From an uncultured Lachnospiraceae bacterium (GTDB lineage Bacteria; Bacillota_A; Clostridia; Lachnospirales; Lachnospiraceae), in contig CAJUQU010000248.1 in the NCBI GenBank assembly GCA_910588595.1, positions 1 to 6,310 of the forward strand: DNA of 6,310 nucleotides. Reading direction: 5' to 3'. Positions 1-5,993 of this stretch are shown here, piece after piece (the first letter of the stretch is position 1; each line of letters begins with the position of its first letter). Both the position numbers and the translations under genes were made by a program. Under the pieces are notes generated by a model. The model made no database searches. It saw only the letters and a list, made by a program, of their open reading frames with translations, and was not told the DNA's origin.

Positions 1-1241
1 AGCTGCGAGGTGGCACTGCGAAAACCGGATATCGTATCCTGCATGGACTGGATAATGGTGCGGAGACTGTTGCGGATCAGGGTGAAATCGCCCTTGTAGT
101 CCATCTGCGGGGTGACGCACAGATTGCCGCCGGCAACCTGCGTGAGTACCTGCTGGATATCGGATATGTAGTTGTTGATGCTCTCCACAGTGGTGCCCAA
201 TGTATGTGTCAGCACTTCGAGTTCATCCTTGGAGCGGACAGTTGTCACGGTGGAGTGCAGGTCGCCGTCGGAGAGCGATACCATACGGGATGTAACACTC
301 TTGACAGGACGGGAGATCGACTGTGCCAGGTGCAGGACGAGCAGGATCGAGAGGACCAGCACTGCCATTGTGGCTGCCACTGCCAGGTACACGGCACTGT
401 TGATCGTATGGCTGTAATCTGCCTCGGGAATGTGCAGGACGAGCGACCACTGTGTGCCGCGGATCGGGGAGAATGCGACCAGTATGTGCTCCCCGTCAAC
501 GGGAAATTCCGTGGCGCCGGTCTCTCCGGCAGTGATGCGGCTGAGCGAATCTGCGTCCTCACCGCCAAGCTGTGTCAGCGTGCTGCCTGACAGGACGAGG
601 GACTGGTCTGAGTGCCCGGTGATGTTTCCCTTGCGGTCAACCATGTACGCTGTGCTGTGTGCGCCCAGATTGATGCTGCTGATCACATCGTTGAGGGTGT
701 CGTACTTGTATACACCGATCACGTACATCGCGGTCTCGCCGTCCTCCTTCACGGGCATACCCATGGTAATGCCCAGTTTTTCCTGAAATATCGTGGAGGA
801 TGCGGTGGTGAAGTTGTCGGTCTCCTGAAGGAGTGCCAGGAAGTCCGCATCCAGACCCTGTGGTGCACCGTCGATGCCCTGGATCAGCTTTCCGTCCAGA
901 TCATACAGAGCAATGGTGTGCAGCTCGTAGATCTCGGCAGTCTCCGCCAGGATCTCCGCGCGCCTTTGGGCTGAGCCGGCTTCGCCGAGATCACCCGCCA
1001 GCGTCATCATGCGGTCCGCCAGCATGTGGATGTTGGCTTCCACTGTCTTTGCAGACTGCCGTACCATGGGCTGGAGGCTGTCTAGCAGGATGTTGGTTGC
1101 CAGATACTGCATGGACAGTGCCATGATTCCACAGCTTACAATTACTAGTACCAGGATATTAAGGGTGGTGCTTCTCAATATTCTTCCATTGAGACTTCGT
1201 CTGGGCTTCCGCTGTTGGAAGTCTGTCTTGTTTGTGGTCAC
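1..1241 (-). CDS. Methyl-accepting chemotaxis protein, N-terminal part (cut by window edge)
   Basis: This is a membrane chemoreceptor that would sense an extracellular small molecule and signal through HAMP domains to a cytoplasmic CheA/CheW-binding hairpin. The frame is open for 413 codons and runs off the left edge. Visible in order: a basic N-terminus (RKPRR, about 11-15), TM1 (about 24-46), a dCache-like periplasmic domain (about 47-280, with AYMVDRKGNITGHSDQS near 198-214 and a W-S-L-V-L-H-I-P strand near 265-272), TM2 (about 282-304), a HAMP domain (about 305-357, SRPVKSVT then SDGDL), and a second HAMP-like segment (about 358-410, VAGGNL then KGDFTLIRNSL) of the type that precedes clostridial MCP signalling domains. 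The signalling hairpin itself lies outside the window, so a kinase or cyclase output is not strictly excluded. The start is GTG at 1241 because a good AAGGAG lies 10 nt upstream and the first in-frame ATG falls inside TM1. Confidence 0.85.
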   Translation of the reverse strand, partial: MTTNKTDFQQRKPRRSLNGRILRSTTLNILVLVIVSCGIMALSMQYLATNILLDSLQPMVRQSAKTVEANIHMLADRMMTLAGDLGEAGSAQRRAEILAETAEIYELHTIALYDLDGKLIQGIDGAPQGLDADFLALLQETDNFTTASSTIFQEKLGITMGMPVKEDGETAMYVIGVYKYDTLNDVISSINLGAHSTAYMVDRKGNITGHSDQSLVLSGSTLTQLGGEDADSLSRITAGETGATEFPVDGEHILVAFSPIRGTQWSLVLHIPEADYSHTINSAVYLAVAATMAVLVLSILLVLHLAQSISRPVKSVTSRMVSLSDGDLHSTVTTVRSKDELEVLTHTLGTTVESINNYISDIQQVLTQVAGGNLCVTPQMDYKGDFTLIRNSLRTIIQSMQDTISGFRSATSQ

Positions 1242-1250
1242 GATTTGATC

Positions 1251-1260
1251 TCTCCTTTTT
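1251..1260 (-). promoter_or_regulatory. Ribosome binding site fixing the GTG start of the chemoreceptor
   Basis: The minus strand reads AAAAAGGAGA here, ending 9-10 nt before GTG at 1241. This site decides for the GTG start. The next in-frame ATG codons (about codons 40 and 44) would remove half of the first membrane helix. Confidence 0.7.
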
Positions 1261-1280
1261 GTATCTTTACTGTTTATGAT

Positions 1281-1412
1281 CGGGCAGGGGAACACAGTCC
1301 TGCGTTGCCCGGATTCTAAGCACTGGTCAGTCTCTGATGAAAATCTGACGCTGTGCCATACGTAAATAAAAGCCCATTTATGCTTTGGCAGAAAACAGAT
1401 AGCTGTTTTCTG
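1281..1412 (-). other. Structured 5' leader of the chemoreceptor gene
   Basis: Three successive inverted repeats lie between the predicted promoter and the ribosome binding site. First, 1389-1398 pairs with 1403-1412 (CAGAAAACAG, loop of 4, 10 perfect pairs). Second, 1320-1323 with 1353-1356, enclosing 1326-1330 with 1345-1349 (GTCAG/CTGAC). Third, 1281-1285 with 1307-1311 (CGGGC/GCCCG), enclosing 1291-1296 with 1301-1306 (AACGCA/TGTGTT, one G-U), with a 5-nt bulge. A further long-range TGCCA/TGGCA plus AAGC/GCTT pairing is possible between about 1352 and 1390. The leader has a CAAAGC motif after a hairpin, which recalls c-di-GMP-I riboswitches, but the rest of that consensus is not visible. 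I therefore only call it structured. Confidence 0.4.
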
Positions 1413-1431
1413 GCAGGGATATAATGTGCTT

Positions 1432-1460
1432 CTTATAGTATATGAAATAATAGAAGTCAG
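1432..1460 (-). promoter_or_regulatory. Predicted promoter for the chemoreceptor gene
   Basis: On the minus strand CTGACT (1460-1455) and TATAAG (1437-1432) are separated by 17 bp, matching sigma-A -35 (4/6) and -10 (5/6) boxes. Transcription would begin near 1425 and give a leader of about 185 nt. The surroundings are AT-rich. A sigma-D-like CCGATCAT lies nearer the gene (about 1275-1283) but has no partner -35. Confidence 0.4.
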
Positions 1461-1477
1461 TGCGACTCCTCATACAG

Positions 1478-1507
1478 GATAACAGCGCAAAAGCCAGCGC
1501 TCTTATC
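1478..1507 (-). terminator. Hairpin downstream of the repair cassette, possible transcript end
   Basis: GATAA C AGCGC pairs with GCGCT C TTATC around an 8-nt loop: ten pairs with one C-C mismatch. It begins about 36 nt after the kinase stop codon. There is no T-run after it on either strand, so it may act as an RNA-stabilising 3' structure or a factor-dependent terminator and not as a classic intrinsic terminator. A second, AT-rich repeat (CGAAAA 1507-1512 with TTTTCG 1522-1527) abuts it. The remaining bases of 1242-1542 show no gene. Confidence 0.3.
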
Positions 1508-1542
1508 GAAAACAAAGGATATTTTCGGTAAGCTATATTATA

Positions 1543-2688
1543 TCATAGACGATCGTGGAAAGGAAGAGTGTTTTTTACGGTAAATCCCTCCCAGGGGGCT
1601 GGCAGTTCGAGCTTGTGGATCATATTTTCGAGAACCGGCTCTGGGATGTAGCGCGCCCTTTTCTGGTTTCGGTCAAGCAGCTCCTGGTACGGCGCCTCCA
1701 GGTACACGATGTGCACCCGTGCACCGTATCCGGCAAAGAGGCTGATCAGCCTCTGCCTGGTCTCCTGGATGATATTCGTCGCATTCCAGATAAACGGCTT
1801 TTTCTGCCTTAGAAGAGTTTTTGCCTGCGCAAGGGCGATCTGTACGACCTTTCCGGTGTTTTTTGCAGGCGGTATGCCATTTTTCCTCCGGATCTCGTCG
1901 AGAGAGATCACAGGTATTTTCATATTGTTTTGTTCGATCCAGCTGTCCTTCCCCGCCAGAGGAAGTCCCGACATCATGATGACATCAAATTCCGTGTCGT
2001 CATACAATTCAGCCATGTGCCATAAGTCTTCCTTGTGATAATACTGGTATCTTGTGTAAGGGTTTGCAAATGTATATGGGCTCTCCCAGATGCCAAGTTC
2101 TTTTGCATAATCAGCGAAAAATTCCACGTGATCTTGCAGCTGTTCGGATCCGTATGTGATGCGTCCCTGTATGTCCGCTTTGGAAAGCAGGTATAAGAGC
2201 CGCAATGGTATACTTTCTGCTGCTTTGAACAAGTCAGATTCGGGTTTGGTCCTGGCCCAGAACCATACAGGCAGTCCGTGATAGCGGATCAGTTTTGCCA
2301 CTGCCTCCCTCTGATCAAAGGTCAGGTCAAACTGATCTGCTTTCCTGTAAACCGTTCTTCGGAATACTTTTTCCCCGATCATGGTATGTTTTGGCGAGAT
2401 CCACTTTCCGTCCTCCTGCCGCGTGCAGGATATTTTTCCGATGTCATGGAACGCTGCCGCCAGGAATAGGAGCGCCTGCTCCTCCTTGGGCAGGGCACTC
2501 CACGCATCGAGTTCCAGCAGCTTTTCACACACCATTTCCGTGTGTGCGTACACGTCCCCCTCCCCGTGGTATGCAGGATCCTGGGGGATATTTTTCAGCG
2601 CATTCAACTCGGGACAGAGGTCGGAGAGCCGGCGGAAAGAAAAGCCGCTATTGTGGATCGCGCTAAGGATTTCCTGCTTCATCGACAT
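1543..2688 (-). CDS. HD-domain phosphoesterase / P-loop polynucleotide kinase (HD-Pnk type end-healing enzyme)
   Basis: This is a predicted cytoplasmic bifunctional RNA/DNA end-healing enzyme. The HD half would remove 2',3'-cyclic or 3' phosphates, and the kinase half would phosphorylate 5'-OH ends, making substrates for the neighbouring ligase. In the 381-residue product the HD metal ligands are visible at H49, H81-D82 (HDIGK), H101, H137 and D172. The kinase domain starts near 235 with GLPLAGKDSW (241-250), then D264-x-x-R267 (LDEIRR), the place of the general base and substrate arginine of T4 Pnkp, then WNATN (301-305) and arginines at 340, 344 and 346 as lid candidates. This order matches the characterised HD-Pnk of Runella slithyformis. 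The P-loop has Asp at the usual Ser/Thr place, followed by Ser. I choose ATG at 2688, after AGGAAGG. ATG 2682 is also possible, while the longer frame to 2742 begins with TTG and lies deep in the ligase gene. The start overlaps the ligase end by 26 nt, which suggests coupled translation. Confidence 0.85.
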   Translation of the reverse strand: MSMKQEILSAIHNSGFSFRRLSDLCPELNALKNIPQDPAYHGEGDVYAHTEMVCEKLLELDAWSALPKEEQALLFLAAAFHDIGKISCTRQEDGKWISPKHTMIGEKVFRRTVYRKADQFDLTFDQREAVAKLIRYHGLPVWFWARTKPESDLFKAAESIPLRLLYLLSKADIQGRITYGSEQLQDHVEFFADYAKELGIWESPYTFANPYTRYQYYHKEDLWHMAELYDDTEFDVIMMSGLPLAGKDSWIEQNNMKIPVISLDEIRRKNGIPPAKNTGKVVQIALAQAKTLLRQKKPFIWNATNIIQETRQRLISLFAGYGARVHIVYLEAPYQELLDRNQKRARYIPEPVLENMIHKLELPAPWEGFTVKNTLPFHDRL

Positions 2689-3490
2689 CCCCACCTTCCT
2701 GCATGGCAAACAGATCAACCCCGTCAGCCAGACGATTGGCAATAATGGGGCGGTTTACCCAGTGGCTCTCCGAATCGAGGATCGTGTTGAGGAAAGAACC
2801 CCGCACAAATTTCAGGCGGTCCGTGACATGATCTCCGTCCTCCACCTTGATATAGATCCCTTCCATGATCCCTGTCAGGTCGGTCTGACGCAGGGCTGGT
2901 TCGGTATTGACGCCGCTTTTTTTGCACTGTGTGAGCAAGCTCTTTTCCGGATTCCCGGATATGAAGAGGCTGGGGCCGATCCACTTTGCGATATCGTCCA
3001 CTGTTTGGAAAGTTCCTTCTGTCAAGACGCGGACGGACCGGACAAAAGGGGCATTTTCGAGCAATTCCCTGCGTCTGCGCGTGGAATAAAAGCACTGTTC
3101 CTGCTTGTCAAAAATGTCAAATTCCATAAAATAATGAGGCAGTCTGTCATAAAACACCGTGTGCTTGGCATACAGCCATTCGCCGTACATCACATAGCGG
3201 TCTCCCAGCAGCCGGTGCAGCCGCTCCTCGAAGCAGCCTGCCCAGAGCTTGAACAGGTCAAACTGCCGCTCTCCGTATCCGCCGTTCAAAAAGTGCCCGC
3301 GGCTCTGCAGATACATTTTTCCGTCTCTGCCGAAACTGATGCCGCAGTTTGCGCCGTCCACTTTTTCTTCCAGAACGAGGTGCTTTCCGTTGATATCACT
3401 TAATCTTGCGCAGTCTAGGTCCTCGTCGCCCTGCTGCTCCCTGGAACCTTCGAGATGTCTGGTCCGAGGGTATTTATAAATCTGTTCCAT
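2663..3490 (-). CDS. ATP-dependent RNA ligase, T4 Rnl2-like nucleotidyltransferase family
   Basis: This enzyme would seal 3'-OH and 5'-phosphate RNA ends through a lysyl-AMP intermediate. The 275-residue product shows the covalent nucleotidyltransferase motifs in order: motif I EKVDGANCG with nucleophile K43, a Ia-like SRG (63-65), motif III YGEW (102-105, E104), IIIa EFDIFD (123-128), motif IV EGIYIKV (E210), and motif V RLKFVR (K227, R230). All key residues are present, so it should be active. At 275 residues it is clearly shorter than T4 Rnl2 (334) or Rnl1 (374), and only about 45 residues follow motif V, so it has little room for a C-terminal accessory domain. ATG 3490 has a perfect AGGAGG (3496-3501) 5 nt upstream. 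It is first in a two-gene cassette with the HD/kinase gene, whose start overlaps its 3' end. A DNA ligase or capping enzyme is less likely given the RNA-ligase style of motifs and the partner. Confidence 0.88.
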   Translation of the reverse strand: MEQIYKYPRTRHLEGSREQQGDEDLDCARLSDINGKHLVLEEKVDGANCGISFGRDGKMYLQSRGHFLNGGYGERQFDLFKLWAGCFEERLHRLLGDRYVMYGEWLYAKHTVFYDRLPHYFMEFDIFDKQEQCFYSTRRRRELLENAPFVRSVRVLTEGTFQTVDDIAKWIGPSLFISGNPEKSLLTQCKKSGVNTEPALRQTDLTGIMEGIYIKVEDGDHVTDRLKFVRGSFLNTILDSESHWVNRPIIANRLADGVDLFAMQEGGDVDEAGNP

Positions 3491-3495
3491 ATAAT

Positions 3496-3501
3496 CCTCC
3501 T
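3496..3501 (-). promoter_or_regulatory. Strong Shine-Dalgarno site of the RNA ligase gene
   Basis: AGGAGG on the minus strand lies 5 nt before ATG 3490, a perfect anti-16S match. It indicates efficient independent initiation of the repair cassette. Confidence 0.8.
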
Positions 3502-3549
3502 ATTCTGATCTTTGAACTGATACCGAGACAACAAAAACAACAGTCACGA

Positions 3550-3606
3550 TCAGCTGTCTTTTCGTGCCTGCGGTGCTGTCTGTATTGAGTTGTCAGAATA
3601 TCGCAT
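3550..3606 (-). CDS. Possible 18-codon leader ORF ahead of the RNA ligase gene
   Basis: The frame MRYSDNSIQTAPQARKDS ends at TGA and lies in the leader between blaR1 and the ligase. An AGGAGG at 3618-3623 precedes it by 11 nt, which is rather far. The same site is ideally spaced (6 nt) from an overlapping ATG at 3611 that is followed at once by TAA (ATGTAATG). The peptide resembles nothing I know, and its composition gives no clue. It could be a leader peptide, a start-stop element, or chance. Confidence 0.2.
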   Translation of the reverse strand: MRYSDNSIQTAPQARKDS

Positions 3607-3623
3607 TACATGGTAAGCCTCCT
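3606..3623 (-). promoter_or_regulatory. Start-stop element with a perfect Shine-Dalgarno in the ligase leader
   Basis: AGGAGG (3623-3618), 6 nt, then ATG (3611-3609) directly followed by TAA (3608-3606), with a second ATG overlapping the stop. A ribosome recruited here would initiate and terminate on the spot, then perhaps restart at 3606. Read on the plus strand, the same bases hold ATTACATG (3605-3612), which is also the core of the blaI operator. The start-stop could therefore be a by-product of a DNA site. Confidence 0.3.
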
Positions 3624-3653
3624 GCCTCAAACAAAATGTGTTTGTCGTTTTTC

Positions 3654-3688
3654 ACTATAACAATATCACCAGGTGAAATTCTTGTCAA
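3654..3688 (-). promoter_or_regulatory. Predicted promoter of the RNA repair cassette, inside the 3' end of blaR1
   Basis: On the minus strand a perfect TTGACA (3688-3683) is followed after 17 bp by TATTGT (3665-3660). Immediately after it comes an extended -10, TG-T-TATAGT (hexamer 3659-3654). Either -10 box would start transcription near 3647-3653 and give a leader of about 160 nt before the ligase. The -35 and spacer lie in the last codons of blaR1. Confidence 0.5.
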
Positions 3689-5486
3689 GAATGGCAGCGG
3701 GATATTCGATCTGTTTGGCTTCGAGTATGTTTCGGGTGATCTCCGCCGCGGTCAGGCTGTCTGTATGGTCAGTGCCCTGAATGTTCGTGGCAAAGAACCA
3801 TGTGTTATCATACGACTCCACATATCCTACAAACCAGCCGTTGACGCTTTTGCCGTTGACGATGCCGGTGCCTGTCTTTCCGAACAGGACGGTTCCCTCC
3901 TGCTCGGAAAGTTTCAGCGAATCCTTGACAGCCTGCACATTGCGGCTGTCAAAATCAAATTCGTTTGTGTAGAGCTTTCTCATCAGTTCCACCTGTTCCA
4001 ACGCGGAGATCTTGAGAGACGATTCCATCCAGAAATCATGTACACCGCTGGACAGATCGCTGTTTCCGTATTCGATCGCGCGGTAAAATTCTTTTAATGC
4101 ATTCCAGTCTGCGCGTTGGTCGAGCTCCTGGAAGTACCAGTTCACGGAGTTGCGCATCGCAGAATCCAGATCCTGGTCCTGATTCCACTCGGGGTAGGGG
4201 AAGGATTGTCCATCATACATTAAGATTGACGAGTCCGGGCGGATCAACTGATTTTCCAGGGCGAAAAGTGCGCTGTATATCTTGTACGTTGAATCTGGCG
4301 AGAAGCGCTTTGCGGCGTGCGTTTCGTTGTAGAGGATCCAGGTATCGGCGCTGGTATCATACAGGACAAAACAGCCCTCGCGGTCCGCAAAGAATTCTGA
4401 CAGATCTTCTGTCTGTATGACGGCGCCCTCTGGAAGCGCAGCCCTTGGCTCTGACGCAAGGACGGGGATCAACGCGGTGGATTCCAGGATCAGTGCGGCT
4501 AAGAAAGCGAGCGCGGTCCGTTCCCTGATCGTCTGCCATTTGGTCTGCGGCCTGTACGCGGCTATGTTCAGGATCCTCTTTCTGATTTGTCCGGCGCTGC
4601 CGCCGATTCCTGCCGCAAGCGAAAAGGGATACAGCGACATTTTCTGTGCAAAGTTGAGCAGGGTATTGCCGTAAGCGATATAGTCGTCCTGATCCAGCAT
4701 CTGCAGAACGAAACTGTCACAGGCAATTTCGCGGTCGGTTCGGATCTCCCTGACTGCATACCATACGGCAGGATTGAACCAGTAGAGCATGGATGCGATG
4801 TTCATCAGGAAGTTGATCAGGGCATCTTTGTGTTTGTAGTGCTGCAGCTCGTGCAGGAGCATGTATCTGATATCGTTTTCCGCAAAATCTGTGATCAGTC
4901 GGATCGGGATATAAATGCGCGGACGAAACATGCCGACCACAATGGGGGATCTGATGAATGCAGTGCTGTAGATCGGGATATCCCGCCGGATCCGCAGCTG
5001 TGTGCGGCATCTCTGATACAGCCGCCTCACATCTGCACTCTGGAGCGGGAGCGCGGATTTTTCTATACAGTATAGATGCAGCCGTGACCTTATCATGAAT
5101 ACAGTCATTGCGCCCATTCCGACTGCCCATATCACAAGAGGAACGAAATCGGCGGCTGGCGCGGAATTCCTCGTCACAGAAATGGCAAAATCATTCAGCC
5201 AGTCCGCAGTGGAAAGCGGGCTGGCTGCTGTGGGCAGCATTGCTGTATCCGGTTTGGGTGAGAGGTTTGCCTGCACAAAATGGAACCAGCGTATCAGCCA
5301 GGAAAATCCTGCCGGCCGGACGGACAGAAAAGGAAGCGCCAACACGACTGGCAGCAAAAACCAGATGTGGTACTGACTGCCTGCAGATAAATGTTTTCTT
5401 AAAATTTTCTTTGCCAGTGTGATCGCGGCGATCATCACACTGATCAAAATATTACAGTATATAAAGTGTACGCTGAATTGGATCAT
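3666..5486 (-). CDS. blaR1: BlaR1/MecR1-type beta-lactam sensor: M56 zinc metalloprotease with transpeptidase-like sensor domain
   Basis: This is a membrane receptor that is acylated by beta-lactams outside the cell and activates an inner-face zinc protease, leading to loss of the BlaI repressor. At 606 residues it matches the family (585-601). Membrane segments lie near 5-26, 38-56, 112-133 and 324-345. Between the last two is the M56 protease: HELQH (212-216), Asp221, and the DREIACD segment (251-257) with E253 as third zinc ligand. Arginines in IRKR (301-304) sit where the autocleavage site of staphylococcal BlaR1 lies. The C-terminal extracellular sensor (about 350-606) carries STYK (S399 acylated, K402), SVN (447-449) and KTG (537-539), so it is intact. 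ATG 5486 has AGGAG (5499-5495) 8 nt upstream. It follows blaI by 80 bp in the same operon. No beta-lactamase or PBP gene is seen. It could equally be called MecR1-like. Confidence 0.93.
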   Translation of the reverse strand: MIQFSVHFIYCNILISVMIAAITLAKKILRKHLSAGSQYHIWFLLPVVLALPFLSVRPAGFSWLIRWFHFVQANLSPKPDTAMLPTAASPLSTADWLNDFAISVTRNSAPAADFVPLVIWAVGMGAMTVFMIRSRLHLYCIEKSALPLQSADVRRLYQRCRTQLRIRRDIPIYSTAFIRSPIVVGMFRPRIYIPIRLITDFAENDIRYMLLHELQHYKHKDALINFLMNIASMLYWFNPAVWYAVREIRTDREIACDSFVLQMLDQDDYIAYGNTLLNFAQKMSLYPFSLAAGIGGSAGQIRKRILNIAAYRPQTKWQTIRERTALAFLAALILESTALIPVLASEPRAALPEGAVIQTEDLSEFFADREGCFVLYDTSADTWILYNETHAAKRFSPDSTYKIYSALFALENQLIRPDSSILMYDGQSFPYPEWNQDQDLDSAMRNSVNWYFQELDQRADWNALKEFYRAIEYGNSDLSSGVHDFWMESSLKISALEQVELMRKLYTNEFDFDSRNVQAVKDSLKLSEQEGTVLFGKTGTGIVNGKSVNGWFVGYVESYDNTWFFATNIQGTDHTDSLTAAEITRNILEAKQIEYPAAILDKNFTW

Positions 5487-5500
5487 GGCAGATACTCCTG

Positions 5501-5524
5501 TGTTTACGATGATCGTTACAAACA
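5501..5524 (-). other. Inverted repeat just upstream of the blaR1 ribosome binding site
   Basis: TGTTT (5501-5505) pairs with AAACA (5520-5524), and ACGAT (5506-5510) mirrors ATCGT (5512-5516), with a 3-nt asymmetry. In RNA it gives a weak hairpin one base from AGGAG, so it could tune blaR1 translation. It does not contain the TACA/TGTA spacing of a BlaI operator. Confidence 0.25.
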
Positions 5525-5566
5525 GCCGATAAAAAATTCAGCCGTTTTACGGACAGGACCGGCGGA

Positions 5567-5941
5567 CTATTTAGATCTCTGGTCGAGCAGACGGCGCAGG
5601 TCGCGTATGTCCGCTTCGGATAGTTCGTCGTTATCCAGGTATGCGGAAAGCATCGCGGAGATATTTCCATTATAATACTTTTTCAGGAAAGAATTGCTCT
5701 CCTGGCTGACGTATTCATTTTCTCCCACCAGCGGTGTGTAGACGAACACACGCCCCCTTTTCTCGTATGTGAGCGCATGTTTTGTCACCAGACGCTTGAT
5801 CAGCGTCTGGATCGTTTTAGGATTCCAGGAAGTTGTCGTCTCCAATTTCTCTACGATCTCGTTCGTGCTGACAGGCGCATGCTGCCAGACGATGCGCATG
5901 ACCTCGTACTCGGCTTCTGATATCTGTGGCAATGGTTCCAT
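5567..5941 (-). CDS. blaI: BlaI/MecI-family transcriptional repressor
   Basis: This is a dimeric winged-helix repressor that binds TACA/TGTA dyads and is inactivated when BlaR1 senses a beta-lactam. The 124-residue product has the family's usual length. Its winged helix spans about 7-70: ISEAEYEVMRIVWQ opens the domain, and SWNPKTIQTLIKRLVTK (38-54) is the typical recognition helix. The wing carries KRGRVFVYTPLV (61-72). The C-terminal half (about 75-124) would form the dimerisation arm containing the protease-sensitive region. It is the first gene of the blaI-blaR1 operon, and the operator-promoter 30-80 bp upstream implies autoregulation. ATG 5941 is preceded by an unusual G-only ribosome binding tract. 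A CopY or other BlaI-like repressor is unlikely because blaR1 is adjacent. Confidence 0.93.
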   Translation of the reverse strand: MEPLPQISEAEYEVMRIVWQHAPVSTNEIVEKLETTTSWNPKTIQTLIKRLVTKHALTYEKRGRVFVYTPLVGENEYVSQESNSFLKKYYNGNISAMLSAYLDNDELSEADIRDLRRLLDQRSK

Positions 5942-5945
5942 GTTT

Positions 5946-5952
5946 CCCCCCC
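5946..5952 (-). promoter_or_regulatory. G7-tract ribosome binding site of blaI
   Basis: The minus strand has AAGGGGGGGAAAC before ATG 5941. The seven-G run 4 nt before the start must serve as Shine-Dalgarno, since no AGGAGG is present. Homopolymers of this length can slip during replication, which would alter the spacing. Confidence 0.5.
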
Positions 5953-5972
5953 TTGTTGGATGACCTATAAAG

Positions 5973-5988
5973 TATTACATGTGTAGTA
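5973..5988. promoter_or_regulatory. BlaI operator
   Basis: TATTACA-TG-TGTAGTA is a 16-bp dyad with one mismatch between half-sites (6 of 7 pairs). It contains the TACA/TGTA cores spaced as in known BlaI/MecI operators, and it resembles the AAAGTATTACATATGTAA-type operator known from Bacillus licheniformis. It covers the predicted transcription start (about 5987) of blaI, so bound repressor would block initiation. Confidence 0.85.
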
Positions 5989-5993
5989 AAAAT

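Noticed and set aside
1275..1283. Sigma-D (FliA-like) -10 box CCGATCAT before the chemoreceptor
   Set aside because: There is no TAAA-type -35 at the required distance of about 15 bp, and the bases are part of a stable hairpin arm.
1242..1440. c-di-GMP-I riboswitch in the chemoreceptor leader
   Set aside because: A hairpin followed by CAAAGC is suggestive, but the GNRA loop and the conserved 3' GCC...GGUUGCCG part are absent.
2689..2742. 18-residue N-terminal extension of the HD-Pnk frame
   Set aside because: It begins with TTG, lies deeper in the ligase gene, and lacks a Shine-Dalgarno, whereas ATG 2688 has AGGAAGG just upstream.
2381..3403. 340-codon plus-strand open frame across the ligase and HD-Pnk genes
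   Set aside because: It is antisense to two genes with complete catalytic motifs, has no recognisable domain, and has no ribosome binding site I can see. It is a shadow of the minus-strand coding.
3624..3645. Terminator after blaR1 (CAAACA/TGTTTG hairpin)
   Set aside because: The stem is six AT-rich pairs, and the minus strand continues AGGCAGG with no T-run.
5451..5460. Second TATTACA half-site near the start of blaR1
   Set aside because: The bases after it (GTATAT) do not give a TGTA partner half-site, and the sequence is inside coding DNA.
5531..5552. Intrinsic terminator between blaI and blaR1 (CCGT-AAA-ACGG, then T6 on the minus strand)
   Set aside because: The stem is only four pairs and the T-run is offset by several bases. 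It is too weak to split the operon.
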